This document shows, one piece after another, positions 63,271-64,000 of a DNA stretch of 64,000 nt. The translations under genes and the position numbers were made by a program. The notes below the pieces were generated by a model. The model was not told the origin of the DNA. It saw nothing but the letters and a program-made list of their open reading frames with translations, and did no database searches. The stretch covers positions 2,486,001-2,550,000 of the forward strand of contig WPIO01000025.1 of the NCBI GenBank assembly GCA_009760855.2. Reading direction: 5' to 3'. The DNA is from Cristatella mucedo. Lineage: Eukaryota > Bryozoa > Phylactolaemata > Cristatellidae. How positions within the stretch are numbered: the stretch's first letter is position 1; each line of letters starts with the position of its first letter.

Positions 63271-63339
63271 ACTGCGGCGACTGAAGTGGGCCGTCATAAA
63301 TAAATAATCATATTTTGAGATATCTTTTCTATCTGAAGT

Positions 63340-63535
63340 TTCAATCCAAAACCTAAGCATTAAATCCTAAACCCTACGCCCTAAAGTCTAGACCCAAAAC
63401 TCTCAACCCTAAAACCTAAACCCAAAATTTGAACCAGAAAAATGCAAAATCTAACCACTAAACCCTAAACCACAAAGCCCAAAATTTACAACCCCTATAC
63501 ACTAAACCGAAAATCCCAAACTCTAAGCTAAAAAG
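63340..63535. repeat. Degenerate CCCTAAA-like telomeric patch
   Basis: About 195 bp in which AACCCTAAA, CCTAAACCC, ACCCTAC and CCCAAAA variants recur every 7-14 bases. No two adjacent perfect CCCTAAA units are present, so it is an old or error-prone array. Confidence 0.6.
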
Positions 63536-63856
63536 ATAGCTCTAAAACGTGATTATTTAACGTAAATATGCTGGCGACCTTGTCGAACAACCTGCAATGG
63601 AAACTTTGTCCATCGTTGAAGAAACTGACCCGACTCGATGCATAAACGACGCGTATTAATAGAGAGGCGGCGGCGGTGGGGAGGAGGGATGGGAGCGGAT
63701 GTGCTGGCGTCCTGGTGAATAGAACCGGAAGCTGGTCCGAGCCATTCGTAGCTGCGATCGTCCTCCGCACGCAGGACCGCCTTACGAGACACGGCGTCCT
63801 CTGACCCACGCGAGGTGTCGGCGAGTCGATAGAGCCGTCCCGCTCGCTGTCTCGCT

Positions 63857-64000
<144 letters not shown>

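Overview
The window is animal (metazoan) nuclear DNA, about 80% repeat and non-coding. It holds parts or all of three recognisable protein-coding genes. Split genes with GT-AG introns, non-LTR retrotransposons with (ATT)n tails, tRNA-derived SINEs, Tc1/mariner relics and a BMP/Nodal-type TGF-beta ligand all fit an invertebrate. I cannot name the species from the sequence.

Left part (1-52 kb, AT-rich). A METTL14 gene (m6A RNA methyltransferase subunit) starts at 27205 and reads leftwards. Five exons are placed, one of them doubtful, down to 13420. The methyltransferase-fold exons are not seen and should lie left of position 1. Head to head with it, 296 bp away, is a complete three-exon gene on the + strand (27502-30723) for CHCHD1/mS37, a twin-CX9C mitochondrial ribosomal protein. 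The rest is a graveyard of mobile elements. It includes an L2/CR1-like LINE family in both orientations, often nested, and at least four copies of one tRNA-derived SINE, all on the minus strand. A second tRNA-derived SINE carries the LINE tail. There are four Tc1/mariner relics, a second non-LTR element with a decayed reverse transcriptase at 47.5-49.7 kb, a 950-bp AT-rich minisatellite, and many (CT)n or (TA)n microsatellites.

Right part (52-64 kb, GC-rich, CpG-dense). A (CT)n block and a (GA)n block, each about 560 bp, face each other across a 0.93-kb GC-rich core. Beyond them is a complete five-exon TGF-beta ligand gene on the minus strand (58662-54604, 525 residues). It has a signal peptide, propeptide, RHRR furin site and seven-cysteine mature domain, and it is preceded by a TATA box. 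Its first intron contains a perfect 24-bp-arm hairpin. Further right are GC-rich DNA without a supported gene, a (CT)n block, a degenerate CCCTAAA-like telomeric patch and a CGG repeat that runs off the right edge.

The three genes do not form a pathway. The only suggestive link is the shared promoter interval between METTL14 and mS37. The most novel items are the SINE/LINE tail sharing, the opposed microsatellite structure, the hybrid character of the TGF-beta ligand and a few orphan exon candidates.
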